Positions 27,806-39,695 of a DNA stretch of 64,000 nucleotides are shown in pieces. The DNA comes from Turritopsis dohrnii (taxonomy: Eukaryota; Cnidaria; Hydrozoa; Anthoathecata; Oceaniidae). The notes beneath the pieces were generated by a model, which saw nothing but the letters and a program-made list of their open reading frames with translations, had not been told where the DNA came from and did not search any database. Made by a program: the position numbers and the translations under genes. Location: positions 1 to 64,000 of the forward strand of contig BQMF02000430.1 in the NCBI GenBank assembly GCA_027922465.2. The letters run 5' to 3'. Every line of letters starts with the position of its first letter. Position 1 is the first letter of the stretch.

Positions 27806-30616
27806 TTAGAAGAGAAAATTTTCAGCAATGGACAATACTATTTTCGTCCATTTTTTTCGGTTCTTTGCCATCGATCTCAATTCGTTCAAGTCACCCATTT
27901 GGTTCAGCGATTTCAACGGCATCAACTGTGAATCTTTCACATTTAGGTTCGATATGTCTCTAGCTAGTGTTGTAACTATTGTTGTTCGAGGTCTTCCTCT
28001 GAACTGTTTACGTTTTTCTGTATTTTCGAAATAATACGTCATGCTTCTTTGCGCTGGGGTTTGATGATCCATCCTTAAGACGTGTCCGAACAATTTCCAT
28101 CTGGAAACAGCGATGTCGTGGCACAATGGTTTGGTATTGGTCATTTCGTACAGACGTTTATTTGAGATCTTGTCTTCCCAACGGAAATTCCATACTTTTC
28201 TAATCTGTTGTCGATGAAAGGCATCTAGTGTGTCGGCGTCGTTTTGGGTAAGTCCCCATGTTGATGAATTATATATGAGAACTGGTTTGACTAGAGCGTT
28301 GTACAGCTTCATTCGTTTCGAAACGCTAATCTTTCTGTTTCTCACCCATAACTTGTTCATCTTTTCCATGGCTGATATGGCTAAGGATTTCCTCCTTTCT
28401 ATGTCTTCTTGATCACCAAGAAGACTTCCTAGTTTTTTAGTGTTTCTCCATACTTCGTTTTCTTTTGTTGCTCTCTGAATTGTCGTATTTTCAGTTTTAC
28501 TGTTATTGACCATTAGGTTGTCCTCTTCAAGAGTTGTTGACGTGTTTTTTGTGACGAAATTTCTTACTGCGACATCTTCTGTAATGAAATCGCAGTCATC
28601 GGCGTAAATGGCTTCGGTTGGTAACGATGATATTGGTGCATAGTCGTGATCCGAAGGTCTATTGAATCGTATAAGTAGTAAGAATCTTATTTTTCGTAAT
28701 ACTTTCTCCAAATAAATGTTAAAGAATATTCCGCTAATTCCATCACCTTGTGGCGATCCTATGTTCGTTTTGAAGATGTCACATAGGAACTCGTCCTTAA
28801 TCATCATTGTCGTTTCGCTTAGTAGCATTTCACAGATTCTAACTTCATCTTCGTCTAGGAATGTTCTTACTTCTTCTATCAGCTCCTGTCTTAGAATGGT
28901 ATCGAAGGCTGAGCTCATGTCGATTCCTGTAATATAAATCTTCAATCCTTCAAATCGTTGAACTTTAGCACATATCCATCTATGCATCCATACTAGATCA
29001 CTTGTGCTTCGGCCTTCTCTGTACGCGCTTTGTGATGGAGCTAGATATTTGTCGACTTTAGGTTTTATACGGTTGAGCAAAACTTTTGAGAGAATTTTCC
29101 TTATCACTGCCAACAGATTTATTGGTCTCAAGTTTGATAACGGGCCCTTTTCTTTGTTCGGTTTCTGTAACACAGTCAGCAGGGATTTCCCGATTTCTAT
29201 CTCTTCTTTTGATTCAACTGCTCCTGTTAATACGTCAGCAATTTCTTTTTCTATGTTTGCATATTTAATCATTTCGACGGCGATTCCATCGTAACCAGTG
29301 GCTTTCTTATTTTTCATTTTAGTTACACATCTCTCAACTTCCTCTTTCGTAATTGGTTTCTTCATTCGGTATTCGTTCGTCGGTTTTCTTATCTCGGGAA
29401 TTTCATCTTTGTAAAACTTATTCTCAAAATAAACTTTTACTTTGTTGTGAATTTCTCGTTTGTTGGTTATTTTCTTCTTTTCGTCATCATATATGTACGA
29501 GTTTTCCTGTTTGTTGGTTTTCATCGCTCGTACAGCCGAGAACATTCTCGCATCGTCTTTCACTTGTTCAACTTCTTCAACAAGTCTATCAATCCTTTTC
29601 TCATGTTGTATTCTCAATTTCTTTTTGATCTGTTTACTCAGAAGGTTTCTTTCCTGTTTCAGTTTTTCGATTTTTGATTCGTTTTTCAGCTTACCTAAGT
29701 TTAATCGCAGCTCTTTACGTCTGTTCGACAATATGTCGATTTCTTCGTTGAATTCGACTACACCTTTTTTGTATTTGGCTTTTCCAAGTTTTTCCTCTGC
29801 TGTATCTAAAATAATTGGTTTTATGCTAGCCCACGTTTTTTCGTCTAATTCATTTATTTTCTGATGGATTCTTTCTCGAAATTCGTCTTGTATTTTCTTG
29901 TCTTCTATTAATTTTATCGTGTTGTAAGATTTCGTCTTGGTAACTCTCTGTTGTTTAAACATTTTATACGGTTCTATTGTCATCCGGCATACTACAAGTC
30001 GATGGTCGCTTTCACAGTCGGTTCCTTGATATGATCTAGCATCGGTAAGTGTTTGCTTACGACATTGTGGTACAAATACATAGTCAATTTGATTGTATAG
30101 TGTTTCTATTTTTCCTGTGCGGTGGTTTCTCTTTTGTTGCGACCATGTTGTGATATGTCGAGCAGGATGTTGGAAACAGCTGTTAGCAACCAGCAGATCA
30201 TTCATCGTACAAAAATCTAAAACTCGTTGTCCGTTTTCGTTCTTTTTTCCTCGTGAAAATCTCCCAAGACACGTGTCTTTATCGTCGCGTTTCCTTCCAA
30301 CCTTTCCATTGAAATCTCCGCAAATAATCGTTGTCGATGAAGCGTTATTGTTCAGATTATTATAGAGTTCATTCAAAGTGTTATATAATGCTTCAGTTTC
30401 TTCTTTTCGGCGTTTTGAATGGGGGGCGTACACGTTAATAATATTTAAGTTCTGTTTATGAAGTTTATGATGTTTATGAAGTTTATGAAGTTGCAAAATA
30501 AGCGCATCTCCATAGAAACAACTCCATGTGAATTTAGCACAAAAATTTCGAGTAAACTTTCGATGTAGAATCTGTGGTGAAAGGATGTAGTAATGGTTCT
30601 TACAGACTTGGAACAT
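27806..30616 (-). mobile_element. 5'-truncated LINE retrotransposon (endonuclease + reverse transcriptase)
   Basis: One long ORF. From the N-terminus it has a partial AP-type endonuclease (INVYAPHSKR, ICGDFNGKVG, NQIDYVFV, SDHRLVV) missing its first ~100 residues, including the first catalytic Glu/Asn. A linker follows, then a full reverse transcriptase: LRPINLLAVIRKILSKVLLNR, SAYREGRSTSD, GIDMSSAFD, IGSPQGDGISG, the catalytic YADD, and a thumb region with LVKPVLIYNSSTWG. There are no internal stops, so insertion is recent, but the copy cannot mobilise itself as it stands. The 5' junction is marked by a short ATGAAGTTT repeat (about 30457-30497). The clade was not determined. It splits the EndoU cluster between copies 1 and 2. 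Confidence 0.9.
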
Positions 30617-32646
30617 AAATGATTCAATACGAAAAACATTAAATGATGGAAATAAATTCTTAGTTCGGTGTTGTAAAAACTTTTGAATGAACGTGCAAAA
30701 TACAGAAGAAAATTGATATCAATGATGTTTTGTTTTTGTGTGTTGATATTAACAATGTTGTTACTGGTTGTTAATGATGATTGGTGATTAAATGCAGCAA
30801 AACATTGAAGCTGTGATTTCAATGCAAAGGCGAAAATTTATTATTAATAGCCAAGCTGAAGATTTATTTTTATTGATATAGCCCAAATACAACTGAACTG
30901 AAAGTGAACTGGAAAGCACATGGATGTATAGTACAGCCATAAAGGCTTTAGGAAACCTTTTTATGTGGTGTGGAGAACAACCAGTTCAACCAGTTTTGTA
31001 AATTCAAAGAGTATAGCTACATTACAAAAACTAGAAGTAAAAACGTGATGTCGTGTTATATATGCAATAAGATGTTCAGAGTACCAATTACGTATAATAT
31101 TTTAAAACGCAGGATTGTGATGCATAACTTGTGAAAGAATCCGGTCGAGTGTGCTTCCCTGGATAGTCATTTACTCTGACAACAGAAACATAATTTACTA
31201 TGGATTTATTTCATGATCACGTATTACTGTTTTGATATATATACTGTATAGATATGTTTTGTAAAAATTAGTAATACTGTCAATTTTTGTTGTACAAACA
31301 TGGAACATAAATCAAAACACAATCCAAAGCCAAAACACGAATTTCTACTTTCAGCTTTGTAGTGATTTAGTTATAGATGTGTATTTTCACTACCAAATTC
31401 TGTTGTTTTTTCCACGTCATTATAAGGTCATTTTAATCAGATAATAGATATTGAAGATATCAGGGCCTAAAGTTCCTAACAATTTTCTGAGGTGCAGGAC
31501 AAAATATTGAGTTAAAAATCAAAAATGAAACTTATTCTCTTTTTAATAAACATTGAGTATGAATAATCTTTTTTTGAATAGAGATGTCTGAATTTAATTT
31601 TAAAAATTATCACTTTAAGGACATCTCTTTTTTGAAAATGAATTTTCTGTCCTAATTTGAAATGTTACGTATTATATATCACTTGTTAGTAGATATTTTG
31701 ATTTCTTTAATTGTTGTCTACTGCAAAGTGTTTTTAATACTAAAGTATATTAGTATTAAAATTAGGTTTGACAATTTTCTTTTGTAAACCTGTATTATAC
31801 AAAATGTGATTGTATAATGTAAACTAATTTTATCCAAGTTATGAAAAGCAAGTGTTCTGTTGAATTATATTGTTTCCTTTGTTTTTATGGTTTATAAGCC
31901 TGTCCTTTAACTTGTCTTCTGCAGGAATATAGATCATTATGTTTATTATGATGTAATTCTTTGCACATTGATGCGGTTATTGATATTCAGTTGTGTAAGA
32001 GGAAATATTAGTCGCATTTAGGTCTTTTAATTTTTAACTATATCCATAGTAACTTCTCAGTCACTTTATATCACTTTTATATTACTTTTTATCAATGTAC
32101 CCATAATAATTGATAAAATGTTCACAACTTTGGGGAAATATATACAGTGGCATTTTTGTGAATCTTGTTTGATAATCCTGTTTTGAACGACCCACTTTTT
32201 GATTTCTATCTCAAGGTAAGGTATTGAATTAATGCTATTTTGCTGAATAACTTAAAATACTCGATGAAAAGCTCAGTTTCAAGAGCCAAAGGCTCGGTTG
32301 TTTCTGGCACCGTTTCACTTTTGATTTTTACTCGAAAAAAAATTCATTCGGTAAATTCTATTATATAATTTACGGAACGTTTTATTATGCAACCCGTGTA
32401 TTACCATGGTTACAACCAAGAAACAAACTATTTTACATTGTAGCATTTCTTCCCTTCGTTCTGCTTTTCTTTTTACCTACTCGAGGGCGGAACACTTAAG
32501 CCTAGTTCTCACTGCTGATGACATAAGCATAAACATAAAGTAACATAAGCATGCGCAATAGGAGAAATTGAAAATGACGATAATGTTTGATATTATTGAC
32601 ATACTGCTCATGAAGAAAGAACATCTTGCCAACGTTTTTTATTCAT
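30617..32646. other. 2 kb non-coding DNA
   Basis: No gene supported on either strand. AT-rich sequence with short palindromes (for example TTAGTATTAAAA / TTTTAATACTAA at 31732-31760). It may hold upstream sequence or decayed repeats. Confidence 0.45.
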
Positions 32647-33172
32647 ATACACGTATTTTTTTTTATAAGAAACCAGTTTATAAGAAACTCTAGTCGCTCG
32701 AGCTCGGAAACCTAAGAAACTATGTAGTAAGCTCACTCTATTCTAAGAAACTGAGAAATTTTGAGAGGTAAATATGAATATGATCACATAATGTCAAACA
32801 GAAAAGTACGAGCTCATTATGATAATGGATGGCACACGGGAACCATTCAATGGTATAACAGCAGATTAGACGAATACCGAATCTTGTTTCCTGATGGAAC
32901 AGACGATTATGTCAAGTTAGACGATTTCGATGGCATTGAAATGATTCTTTTGTAAAGACATAAACACTCTTCAGTTTTTGTGCAAGCACTGCAATAAAAA
33001 AGATAAGCATAAAAGTTTGTTCTCTGTGGCATTCCTCTCAATAAGGCAAAAATTCTTAGTGTATGATAAGAAACCCTTAAGAAACTTTTCTAGTAAATTT
33101 AGGGTAAATCTGTAAGAAACTGGCTAGAGACCCACAAAAGCTTAGTTTCTTATAAAAAAAAAAAACGTGTAT
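32647..33172. mobile_element. 526-bp inverted-repeat element with a Tudor-like ORF
   Basis: The ends form an inverted repeat: ATACACGTATTTTTTTTT... then ATAAGAAAC at the left (from 32647), and GTTTCTTATAAAAAA... then ACGTGTAT at the right (33145-33172). AAGAAAC units recur inside both flanks. The only ORF is a 54-codon Tudor-like domain. There is no transposase. The ends resemble those of the element at 48936-49353. Confidence 0.7.
32791..32955 (+). CDS. Tudor/SH3-like mini-protein in the inverted-repeat element
   Basis: From the ATG at 32791 this encodes 54 residues: RKVRAHYDNGWHTGTIQWYN, LDEYRILFPDGTDDYV, then DDFDGIEMILL. The spacing (V.A.Y..GW..G.I..YN....Y.I.F.DG..DY) is that of a small Tudor/SH3-like barrel. 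It could be a stand-alone peptide or an exon of a larger transposon protein. No partner exon was found within the element. Confidence 0.45.
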   Translation: MSNRKVRAHYDNGWHTGTIQWYNSRLDEYRILFPDGTDDYVKLDDFDGIEMILL

Positions 33173-34090
33173 TTACAATCAGTGCTGGTTTATCGTACAA
33201 AATCCCGTAAAGCTTGGTTTCCATTAGGGCAAAAAATGAGATAGAAATGAGATTTGCAGTTGATCCCATTCTCCTTTAAAAAGGAGAAGACTGCAGACTG
33301 TTTAAAATCATATGGAGCTTTTCATCCCGGCAGGGCGAGACGGGACGTTTTGACGAGACCCTATCTTTTATGCAATTCTCACTACATTTTTTTCTGATCA
33401 TATGGAAAACAATCAAAAAATCACCCTGTGCCGGTTAAGCGGGATCTCGTTTATTTTTGCCGCGATCCCGCTTATCACAGTTATCCCGTCTTGCCGGGAC
33501 GAGATAATATTTCACGCGTGTGCGGCGCATGTATAAAGCGCTGTCTACATCTGTCTTACGTATAAATTTTGACTCAAAATGAATGAGGTAAAATATCCTC
33601 AAAAATTCCGACGATATCAATGAATGGAATTCGTATCTCCCGTATGTTAATGAGTTTTCCAACTTTTTTTCCCGCCCGATTTTCTCTTCTTCTTATTTTC
33701 CACTTCCTACTAAAAATACACCGTGAGTAAGACCAAAAGATACGGGGTTCTATCGATACAAAATTTATAAAAATTAATTAGATATTTCCTTCAGAAACTG
33801 CGATAATATTTTTTGATTCCAATTTTCTGAAACCGATGCATAATAGAATGTCCTGAATATTCATGTTTAGCACATGTCATCAGAGTGGGAACAAGGCTTT
33901 ACCTAGCTTTACACCTAGCTTTACGCGCTTTACCCTAGCGCCCTAGGGCGCTTTATTGATAAAATCAATACACATGCCCCGTTGGCTGTTTTCTGAACAA
34001 AACCACGTAGATAATCTTGTAGTGGTTATCCCTTTAGTAGCTTTATTAGTTGTGGGATATTTCTTTTCTTTGTCCTCACACTCAGTGAAA
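33173..34090. other. Non-coding upstream of EndoU copy 2
   Basis: No gene. An inverted repeat with a TCCCGGCAGGGCGAGACGGG / TCCCGTCTTGCCGGGA core (about 33325 and 33485) suggests a small palindromic element. It also holds the dispersed repeat at 33675-33848. A short stretch near 33972-34012 (GGCTGTTTTCTGAACAAAACC) matches intron sequence of EndoU copy 1 near 25830. Confidence 0.5.
33675..33848. repeat. Dispersed repeat shared with 26905-27068
   Basis: Second copy of the repeat described at 26905-27068, with the same order of motifs and about 80% identity by eye. Confidence 0.65.
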
Positions 34091-36639
34091 ATGGCCGACA
34101 GAAAGGAGGAACAGTAAGTGGAATAAATTGTATTTCTTTTTTAATGATTTTAATGATGACTTAGCACACCACTTTCTGTATAATGTAATGTTGAGAGGAT
34201 TGCTCATAAGTACATGGTGCTTATTGTACGCCACTTTCAATATCGACAGCCTTTCCTGTCATTCTAGAATAATGAATCATGTTAAAAACAACCAAAACAA
34301 CAACAAGATAATAGATGGATGATAGATGTTTCCAAAACTCTTTATTGCCATACAAGCAGGGATTTTTTCAAGCACCTTCCAACTACTGTTTACCGATTGA
34401 GTTTAGAAACTACTGTTTACCGATTTAGAAACTCCATCATTCATTGTCAATTAAACATTCTTTAACTCTTTAATGAGCAGTACTTAAAAACATGTTTTAA
34501 GAGAGTAAATAACAACAAATATATATGTCATGATCGTTTGCAGCCATGCTGAAGCTCTCAGGGAGTGAATAGTATCAATTTGAAGATAATACAACAAAAA
34601 GACATAGCTACGACTACAGCTTATGTTCGCCATAAATGCAATCTCAACTTCTTATTGCGTATAGTATTCAAACTGGGAAATGAAAAATTATTTTTGCCAG
34701 TAAAGGGGGAGGGACTTAATAATCATACTCAACTATTTTATAACAAAACATGTTCAACTTAGAAGATTCAATTAACAAGATTACTTAGGCGCCATTATTC
34801 TCCTATGTTCCATTGGTAGGGGTGGGAATTTAAAAACATCTTAGTTTCCAACACAAGGAAATATTCACAAAAAGAAACTTGTTAAAATAACTGTGAACAG
34901 TTTACATTAATCGAACGAAACAACCATCTTAGTATAGTAGCATGAGAAACACTGGGAACACTCATACGAATCCACATGTGCAATTGGCCTGCTTCTGGAC
35001 ATCAAAATCGCTAAAATTGCGTTAGGACACCTTTAGGGCTCTGTCCTGGGACTGCATAACTCAATCTTCTCTAGCAAAAATGGTAGTAATGCTTGGAAAA
35101 TTCCCTGACAATTGCCCAGAAAATAAATCGCATACCCATAAACATATCTATTGTAGCCCTATGCAATTTTGAATGCTTTTTAGACCTTACGAAGACCGTG
35201 GACTAAATAACTTTTGTGAGCAACTATGGGATACTGATGAAAACAGGCTAGAGCCAGATGTTGACTATGAGTTAGATTTACAAGGACGAACAAGATATTC
35301 AATGGATGGACCAGATAATGCTGAAGACCCACTGTTTGCTAAAGTATCTCCTGATATTTTTGAAAGGCCAACTTATAAAGGTATAACAATTTATGTTTTT
35401 TTGTAATGAACTGCTTCAGAGGGCGAATTATATATAATTTATAATGCAAGGTTTAGATTTAGCTTCCGAAATGATTGCATAATAGAATTAATGTGCATTA
35501 GTCTTTTTCTCTAATGAAAGCAACATAACTGTATAAATGTGGAGTATGTATTATACACATTATATAAGTTTTATATGAGCTGTATAATGGATTCTATATG
35601 TAAGGTTTGCCTACAATTACCAGTGAATGCTATAACCCATTTGATACAATATAAACTAGACTTAGGATTAAGGCTTGTCTATAACAGTTTTTATTCTAAT
35701 CCCATCTTAGTGAAAAATGATGACTTTAATTTCCATGGATAATCAGCTTTTTACTTAATGTAGCATTTATGGCTCTTCTTGATAACTATGAATCTGCTAC
35801 CGGAGTTGCAGAAACAGTTACTGATCAAGAACGAGAGGAGAACTGGCATTTCATAGATTTGGTATTTGCTTCTAAACCAATGCAGTTAGCATATAAGTTT
35901 TTGAAGTACAAAGGCAAGGCAACATCTGATGAAAGGAAATTCAAGCAAGAATTTTATGATATGTGGTTCAAATTATACAAAAGATCAAGGTTTGCACACA
36001 TTACAATTTTTGCTGTATTTAGTGTGATTTAGAATTTGCAAATACGACATTCAGGGACATTCAATTTTATTTTTGTTGATCCAATCAAATGAGATGATAC
36101 ATTTTGGAAAACACTATTTTGAATGGATGATTTCCCCTTGATACTTACTACCATTTTTCATATTTTGTTTCCTTAGGAGGCTTGATTCTTCGGGCTTTGA
36201 GCATGTCTTTGTTGGTGAAACACGTGGAGATAAAGAGGTGATTGGATTTCATAACTGGATCCAGTTTTATCTGCAAGAGAAAGCCGGAAATGTTGATTAC
36301 AAAGGTTTCATGTCAAGTGCTAAGGTAAAATTTTTTTTTTTGGTTGTTGCTAAATTTATGTAACAAAAGATTTATAAATCCAACTTTTTAATTTTTCAGA
36401 ATCCTCATTTGTTAACCATTCAGTTCTCGTGGAAGGGAGAAACCAAACCCAAAGGATCATCATTAATTGGTGTGTCTCCTGAATTTGAAATTGCTCTCTA
36501 CACGGTCTGTTATCTGATGGGTCATTCAGCCTACAAAATCACCCTTGGAGGAGAGCCAGTTATTATTAAATGTCACACAACAGCTGGGAAAATTGGGACA
36601 TGTTTTCCACAAATGCCCAGCTGGCAACGTCGAAAGTAA
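34091..36639 (+). CDS. ENDOU: EndoU-family poly(U)-specific endoribonuclease, copy 2
   Basis: Five coding exons: 34091-34113, 35184-35380, 35764-35989, 36177-36324 and 36400-36639. All have GT/AG borders, the same phases as copy 1 and no internal stop, giving 277 residues. The domain is complete: [66 protein letters not shown]. It is closest to copy 1 (several blocks identical). The first exon, MADRKEEQ, lacks a signal peptide, so the product is likely intracellular. Its introns differ from copy 1 in length and sequence. Confidence 0.9.
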
Positions 36640-37227
36640 AGTCGTAATTTATGTTAGGTAGCTTTTTTATTTGTGTAGAAATAATTTTTAGGATGTCTTT
36701 ACCTCGTTAACTTAAACGTTTGATTCCAGCATCCGAATCATCTGATAAAATATAACAAAAATATTTCTGTTTTCTTCCTGGTGAAAAGGGTCCTGGTGCA
36801 AAGATTTACTTTCATTGATGCCTTCGAACAGTTGTTTTATGCCTTTCTTATGTTTTAAACTTGTTCATCTTTACATTCGCCATACACTGAGAATTTCTCC
36901 ACAATCTTTATTAACTTTTCTACTAACTATTTTACAATTGAAATTATTAATCAATACTTGTATTTTTATAACACATGAAATATAATCCAAACATCTTTGA
37001 AATAATGTCATATATCCCTGAAACCAAGGTTTACATTTCCAAAACGATAGCATGCTTCCGTTCATGACATGATAGTTGAGAAGTACTGGCTGACATTTCT
37101 TTCATGATGGATTAGTTTACACAAGATCTTATTGTTACAGCTTGAGACTGCTGTGTAAACTCTTAATATAAACACATCGTTGTGGAAAGGAAGTTTCATT
37201 TTTGGCAGCTTTGTAATTATGAGAGAC
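36640..37227. other. Non-coding between EndoU copies 2 and 3
   Basis: 3' flank of copy 2 and upstream region of copy 3. No gene seen. Confidence 0.5.
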
Positions 37228-38843
37228 ATGTCTATCTACATGCACTTGTTGGTAGGTTTTCTTCATTTAACAGGTAGTTTATAATTTTTTCTCTTTTTTT
37301 GGTGCCATTACTTGATTTTACTTTTGAAGTGTGTTTTTTTTCTTCAACAGAATTTGTTTGTGCTGACGTCATCAGGTAAGAATAGAATCTCACAAATGGT
37401 AGTTTGCACACATATTGTTTACATCAATGGAGGAATGTTTTTCATTCCTCAAATTTAAATTGGATTTCACCTAGACATGTACCGCAACAACTCTCTGTCG
37501 ATCAAAGCTTTTCAAACTTGGCTGCTAAGCTTTGGAGTCTCGATAAAAACCGAGTAATTTTTGGCGTGGATGTACGCCTTTCGACGCAAGGGCGTGTTCC
37601 CTGGTATGATAACGGAAAAGATGCCGCATCATATCCGCTATTCTATCATGTCAACAAAGACATTCTTCTAAAACCGACCTATAAAGGTTTATACTCTTGA
37701 TGAAATTTCTACATAGTTGTGTTCATCATTTATTTCGATGTTGACCCAAAAAACATTATATTTTAGCTTTCCTCGCGTTGTTGGATAATTATTATCGAAA
37801 CTCAGGTGTTAAAGAAGTAATATCAAACAAAGAAATTTCTGAAAACTACAACTTTTTGCACGTGATAATGAATACACAAGTCATGCAAGAACTTTACAGA
37901 GTCTTAAAACTGAAAAATAAAGCTTCTCCGATCTTCTCTCAGTTCAAACGGCAATTATACGACTTGTGGTTCCGTCCATATTACCGTTCGGCACAAGATC
38001 GGTATGTATGTGGATGTTTATGCAGTTGAAAATACTTTGTACTAGCAAACAGTGACGTTTTTCAATGTTGAAGTATTCTGCAATAGTTCAGACAGTAAGC
38101 CATTAATGTTACATGAGTCTAAAAATCCTGTTTTAATTCACATCAGGTATCAGAGAAGCTTTGGTGAGGCCACAGTGTTATTTTCAATTATTTCAGAGTG
38201 TTGGACTCGTCTGGTTTTGAGCATGTTTTTGTGGGAGAAATTAATCGACGTTATGATAAAGTATCAGGATTTCATAATTGGTTGCAGCTCTATATGGAAG
38301 AGAAATCGAAAAATTTGAATTACATGGGATATTTAAAGAAAGACTCCAAGGTATGCTCGTAGATTTTTGTTAAACAAAAAATAATTTGAATGATGTTTTT
38401 ACGCCCCTCAAATCATGATGTTTTTACGCCCCTCCCTTGTGATTGATCATAACAGTGTTTGTAATGACGAGGGCGCGAAAATATGTGCCTAAAGACAAAA
38501 ACAAAGTTAGTCCTGAAAATTGCTTTTACAAAACCATCCAATAAGTTGATGATATTAAGTCCATTAATAACTTGACGGTTTAGTAGATGATGATGAATGA
38601 TTTCCTTTTGAACAGAGTAACCACCTGTTGATGATAAGATTCGAGTGGTTCAACAAGCTGAAAGTCATTGGCTCGTGCTTCATTGGTGTGTCACCAGAGT
38701 TTGAGTTTGCCCTTTACACTGCAGCCTATATGCTGGGTTACAAAGAAGTCACTTTCAAGCTAGATGGTATGAACGTAAAAATCACCTGCCACGGAATGAA
38801 CGGCGGCCGAAATATTGGTTCATGTTATCCCGATTTAATGTAA
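37228..38843 (+). CDS. ENDOU: Secreted EndoU-family endoribonuclease, copy 3
   Basis: Six coding exons: 37228-37273, 37351-37375, 37475-37686, 37767-38001, 38197-38350 and 38616-38843, with GT/AG borders and consistent phases, giving 299 residues. The first two exons encode [14 protein letters not shown] and then EFVCADVI, a typical signal peptide absent from copies 1 and 2. Catalytic blocks are present: [41 protein letters not shown]. It is more diverged than copies 1 and 2 are from each other. The product should be secreted or enter the secretory pathway. Confidence 0.85.
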
Positions 38844-39695
38844 CCAACCAACCAACTGTCGCTATCACGCTGATTCAAACAACTTTTGATCAGTAGATGC
38901 TAAGAACTCAGACTAGTTAGATATCGGCAGATTGTTTTATCGAGAAAACGATTGATAATCTCTTTATAACATATTTTAAGAAATGAATGCATAAAATCAT
39001 GTTGTTTTTGCTAATCGACTAGACCCAGGCTCTCTACCAAACCCCCCGCTGTTTATCAGGCATGAATACAATCAAACGAATTTTTCAAATAGCCAACGAG
39101 ATTGATTCAAAATAAACCATACGGTGGAGTGCGTGTTTTCTATTTTATCAAGATGTACTAATTTTAACACAACGGAATAAATTGTAAACCTTTTCAACAA
39201 GAGCAGATTACATAAAAAATAACAATGACATGATTCTCGATGTACTAAAAACACGTGGTCATCTCCTGTCTCAAATTTCAAAACAAAAAATTTTTTGAAT
39301 GGAGTCCGCTCTAGAACTTCATCACATGAATGAGGATCTGCTATAGAGAGGTGAGTTTTTGATTTGCTTGCTATTAACATTTTGGCTGATGAAACTGCAT
39401 GCACATCCTGTGTTTTTTCTATATCGTCCTTATGTCGTTATAAAAGTTACTTGATCCAATGAAGTCTTTTAATACGTCATAGTCTTTCGATCTTTTTTTT
39501 TTGTTTAAAATCATTTGACATTTTATTTCTTTTGTAGATTTTCCTTTCGAATTTCAGCAGTCATTTATAAGTTCTTATTTCTGATCATACGTTTTCGTCT
39601 ACTTGTAACATTCCTCATAAATATATGAAGAAGCGATACCTTCAGATTCTGATGAAGTACCACATTTATCTGTTTTATTAGGAACGTTTTTAATA
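38844..39695. other. Non-coding between EndoU copy 3 and FBXO25/32
   Basis: No gene. Minus-strand open frames at 39072-39404 show no family resemblance. Confidence 0.5.

Noticed and set aside
28230..30365. Plus-strand ORFs over the LINE
   Set aside because: They are shadows of the minus-strand reverse transcriptase frame with no family resemblance.
33435..33662. 75-aa minus-strand ORF
   Set aside because: Covers the palindromic CCCGGCAGGGCGAGACGGG region; low-complexity and without recognisable motifs.
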